From NCBI GenBank assembly GCA_052031065.1, contig JBPEXY010000231.1:1-6977 (forward strand): DNA of 6,977 bases. Direction: 5' to 3'. Of the stretch, positions 5,891 to 6,977 are shown one piece after another. Source of the DNA: JBPEXY01 sp052031065 (GTDB lineage: Bacteria > Pseudomonadota > Gammaproteobacteria > Immundisolibacterales > Immundisolibacteraceae). A program made the position numbers and the translations under genes. Within the stretch, counting starts at the first letter, position 1; every line of letters begins with the position of its first letter. Below the pieces are notes generated by a model that saw only the letters and a program-made list of their open reading frames with translations, did no database searches and had not been told where the DNA came from.

Positions 5891-6856
5891 ATGGGATCAT
5901 CACTACAGCGCTTAACAGCCGGCTTTTTGCCGTGCGTGGGCACAGCAATACTGCTGACTACAGCTGCTGCCAACGCCGAAGAGAATCTGTGGATCTACGC
6001 CAAAGGCACCGACACTCGCCCGGCCGGCAGCTTCGAGTTGAAATTGAGTGACACCATTCGGATCGGCAAAAAATCCGGTGACTACACGTTTCACGATATC
6101 CGTCCTGAAATTGAATACGGCCTCACCAACCGCCTCACCATCGGCGCGGAGATCATGATTTTCGACCACGACTATGAGGTCGATTCACCCGACCTGGAGC
6201 CAATGTTCGAAACCCAGGGCGGTGCCGGAAGCCGCTTCAACAAAACCCAGTACGGCGGTTACGAGCTGACGCTCAAATACAACATTCTCAGCCCTTACAA
6301 GGACTGGATCGGGCTCTCCCTGGGCCTGAGCTACGAAAACCGTGATCACTACCGCCTGGACGGCGCAGATATTGATCAGGACTCGTTCGTCGGTACGCTG
6401 TTCCTGCAGAAAGATTTCATGGACGACACCCTGATCACCGTGCTCAACATCAAAACCGAATTCGAACGGCGTAAATCTCCGGGCGTACTTGAAGAGGAAA
6501 TCGCGCTGGATATTGCCGCCGGAATCTCCTACCGCGTCGCTCCAAAGTGGTTCATCGGCCTTGAATACCGTCACCAGTCCGACTACCTCAACCCGCAGGA
6601 AGATGGTGTCTTTGATCCGGAGCTTAAGCGCTCCAGTTTTGACCTCTCGGATATCCGCATCGGCAGTCAGCATCAGCGAGGCAACTATATCGGCCCAACC
6701 ATTCACTACGCTGAACGCAAATGGTGGGTCACCGCCGGCGCACTCTGGCAATTTAGCGGCGGCGGCCGTGCCGACGGCGAGTCAAACCACAGTGGCCGCA
6801 ACTGGGATGAACACGAAGAGGTCCATGTCGGTTTCTCGATCGGCTACGAAATGTAA
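5891..6856 (+). CDS. Outer-membrane beta-barrel protein, probably DUF6662 family
   Basis: The 321-residue product has a Sec signal peptide (1-29, Ala-Asn-Ala before Glu30). The mature part, about 292 residues, is made of alternating amphipathic strands with aromatic girdles and tight turns, as in a monomeric outer-membrane barrel. Distinct blocks are ENLWIYAKGTDTRPAGS after the cleavage site, DYTFHDIRPEIEYGLTNRL, FNKTQYGGYELTLKYNILS, RLDGADIDQDSFVGTLFLQK and LEYRHQSDYLNP; these fit my memory of the DUF6662 family, whose function is not known. Asp, Asn, Glu and Gly are frequent in the loops, so metal or ion binding is possible but not shown. GGGGA at 5879-5883 supports the start. A terminator follows, so it is probably transcribed alone or as the last gene. 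No Fur box adjoins it, and any link to the iron genes is only by proximity. Confidence 0.82.
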   Translation: MGSSLQRLTAGFLPCVGTAILLTTAAANAEENLWIYAKGTDTRPAGSFELKLSDTIRIGKKSGDYTFHDIRPEIEYGLTNRLTIGAEIMIFDHDYEVDSPDLEPMFETQGGAGSRFNKTQYGGYELTLKYNILSPYKDWIGLSLGLSYENRDHYRLDGADIDQDSFVGTLFLQKDFMDDTLITVLNIKTEFERRKSPGVLEEEIALDIAAGISYRVAPKWFIGLEYRHQSDYLNPQEDGVFDPELKRSSFDLSDIRIGSQHQRGNYIGPTIHYAERKWWVTAGALWQFSGGGRADGESNHSGRNWDEHEEVHVGFSIGYEM

Positions 6857-6861
6857 CCTGA

Positions 6862-6875
6862 TGGCGTAAACGCCA
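6862..6875 (+). repeat. Short hairpin just after the stop codon
   Basis: TGGCGT (6862-6867) and ACGCCA (6870-6875) are a perfect inverted repeat with only two bases between, so about five pairs could form. It starts six bases after the stop at 6856 and nine bases before the terminator stem. It may protect the 3' end of the mRNA; this is speculative. Confidence 0.35.
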
Positions 6876-6883
6876 GTCTCTGT

Positions 6884-6921
6884 ATTCGGAGCCGCCCGCA
6901 GTGGCGGTTCCGAATCTTTTT
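6884..6921 (+). terminator. Rho-independent terminator
   Basis: The arms 6884-6896 (ATTCGGAGCCGCC) and 6903-6915 (GGCGGTTCCGAAT) form a 13-pair stem with one G-U wobble and a 6-base loop, followed by one C and five T (6917-6921). Stem strength, loop size and T-run all fit an intrinsic terminator for the outer-membrane protein gene 28 bases upstream. Confidence 0.9.
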
Positions 6922-6938
6922 CACCGCCTCTCGCCCAT

Positions 6939-6950
6939 CTCGTTAACGAG
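6939..6950. repeat. Perfect 12-bp palindrome before a possible next gene
   Basis: CTCGTTAACGAG reads the same on both strands and lies 7 bases before the ATG at 6958. It could be an operator half or the ribosome-site region (GAG at 6948-6950) of the next gene, but a 12-base palindrome may also be chance. Confidence 0.25.
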
Positions 6951-6957
6951 TCCAGTC

Positions 6958-6977
6958 ATGAGCAAACACTCCACCAA
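6958..6977 (+). CDS. Possible start of the next gene, cut by the window edge
   Basis: An ATG 37 bases after the terminator opens the residues MSKHST before the window ends. The only ribosome-site candidate is a weak GAG at 6948-6950. Nothing can be said about the product, and the call rests on position alone. Confidence 0.3.

Noticed and set aside
6185..6751. 188-codon open frame on the minus strand
   Set aside because: It is antisense to the well-patterned beta-barrel gene and shows no domain or ribosome site of its own; it is a codon-bias shadow.

Overview
The window looks like part of a gammaproteobacterial chromosome of moderately high GC. The support is a HemP-type small protein, a peroxiredoxin close to the gamma/Pseudomonas AhpC-TSA type, Fur boxes of the GCGAAT-C-ATTCKC style, and a gammaproteobacterial-looking outer-membrane protein family. 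The genus cannot be fixed from the sequence. No tRNA, rRNA, CRISPR array, transposase or insertion sequence is visible.

Layout. (1) 1-609, +: the 3' end of an amidohydrolase-2 family metal-dependent hydrolase, cut by the window edge and followed by a hairpin-forming spacer. (2) 772-822: a near-consensus sigma70 promoter whose -10 runs into a Fur box. (3) 839-3393, +: five co-directional genes: hemP, an unrecognised 129-residue helical protein, a typical 2-Cys peroxiredoxin, a small three-helix membrane protein, and a short PepSY/TM protein. (4) 3383-5509, -: a TonB-dependent outer-membrane receptor that converges on the PepSY gene with an 11-bp overlap. (5) 5510-5890: a 381-bp divergent spacer holding a second Fur box with the same nested-palindrome design as the first (21 of 25 positions identical). 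(6) 5891-6856, +: a secreted outer-membrane beta-barrel protein, probably of the DUF6662 type, followed by a strong intrinsic terminator. (7) 6958 onward: the possible first codons of another gene.

Interpretation. Regions 2-5 read as one iron-responsive unit. Fur would control both the hemP-led gene set and the receptor that faces it. The receptor would bring an iron compound (heme or a ferric chelate) across the outer membrane. The PepSY/TM protein and its small membrane neighbour are placed to act at the inner membrane. The peroxiredoxin would remove peroxide in a cell taking up reactive iron. HemP homologues are linked to heme uptake, but no heme ABC transporter, heme oxygenase, TonB/ExbBD or siderophore synthesis gene is in view, and the receptor lacks the usual heme-receptor histidine between its FRAP and NPNL-like boxes, so the ligand stays open. 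The most novel elements are the unrecognised protein at 1184-1573 and the small membrane protein at 2421-2798, both embedded in this Fur-linked set.
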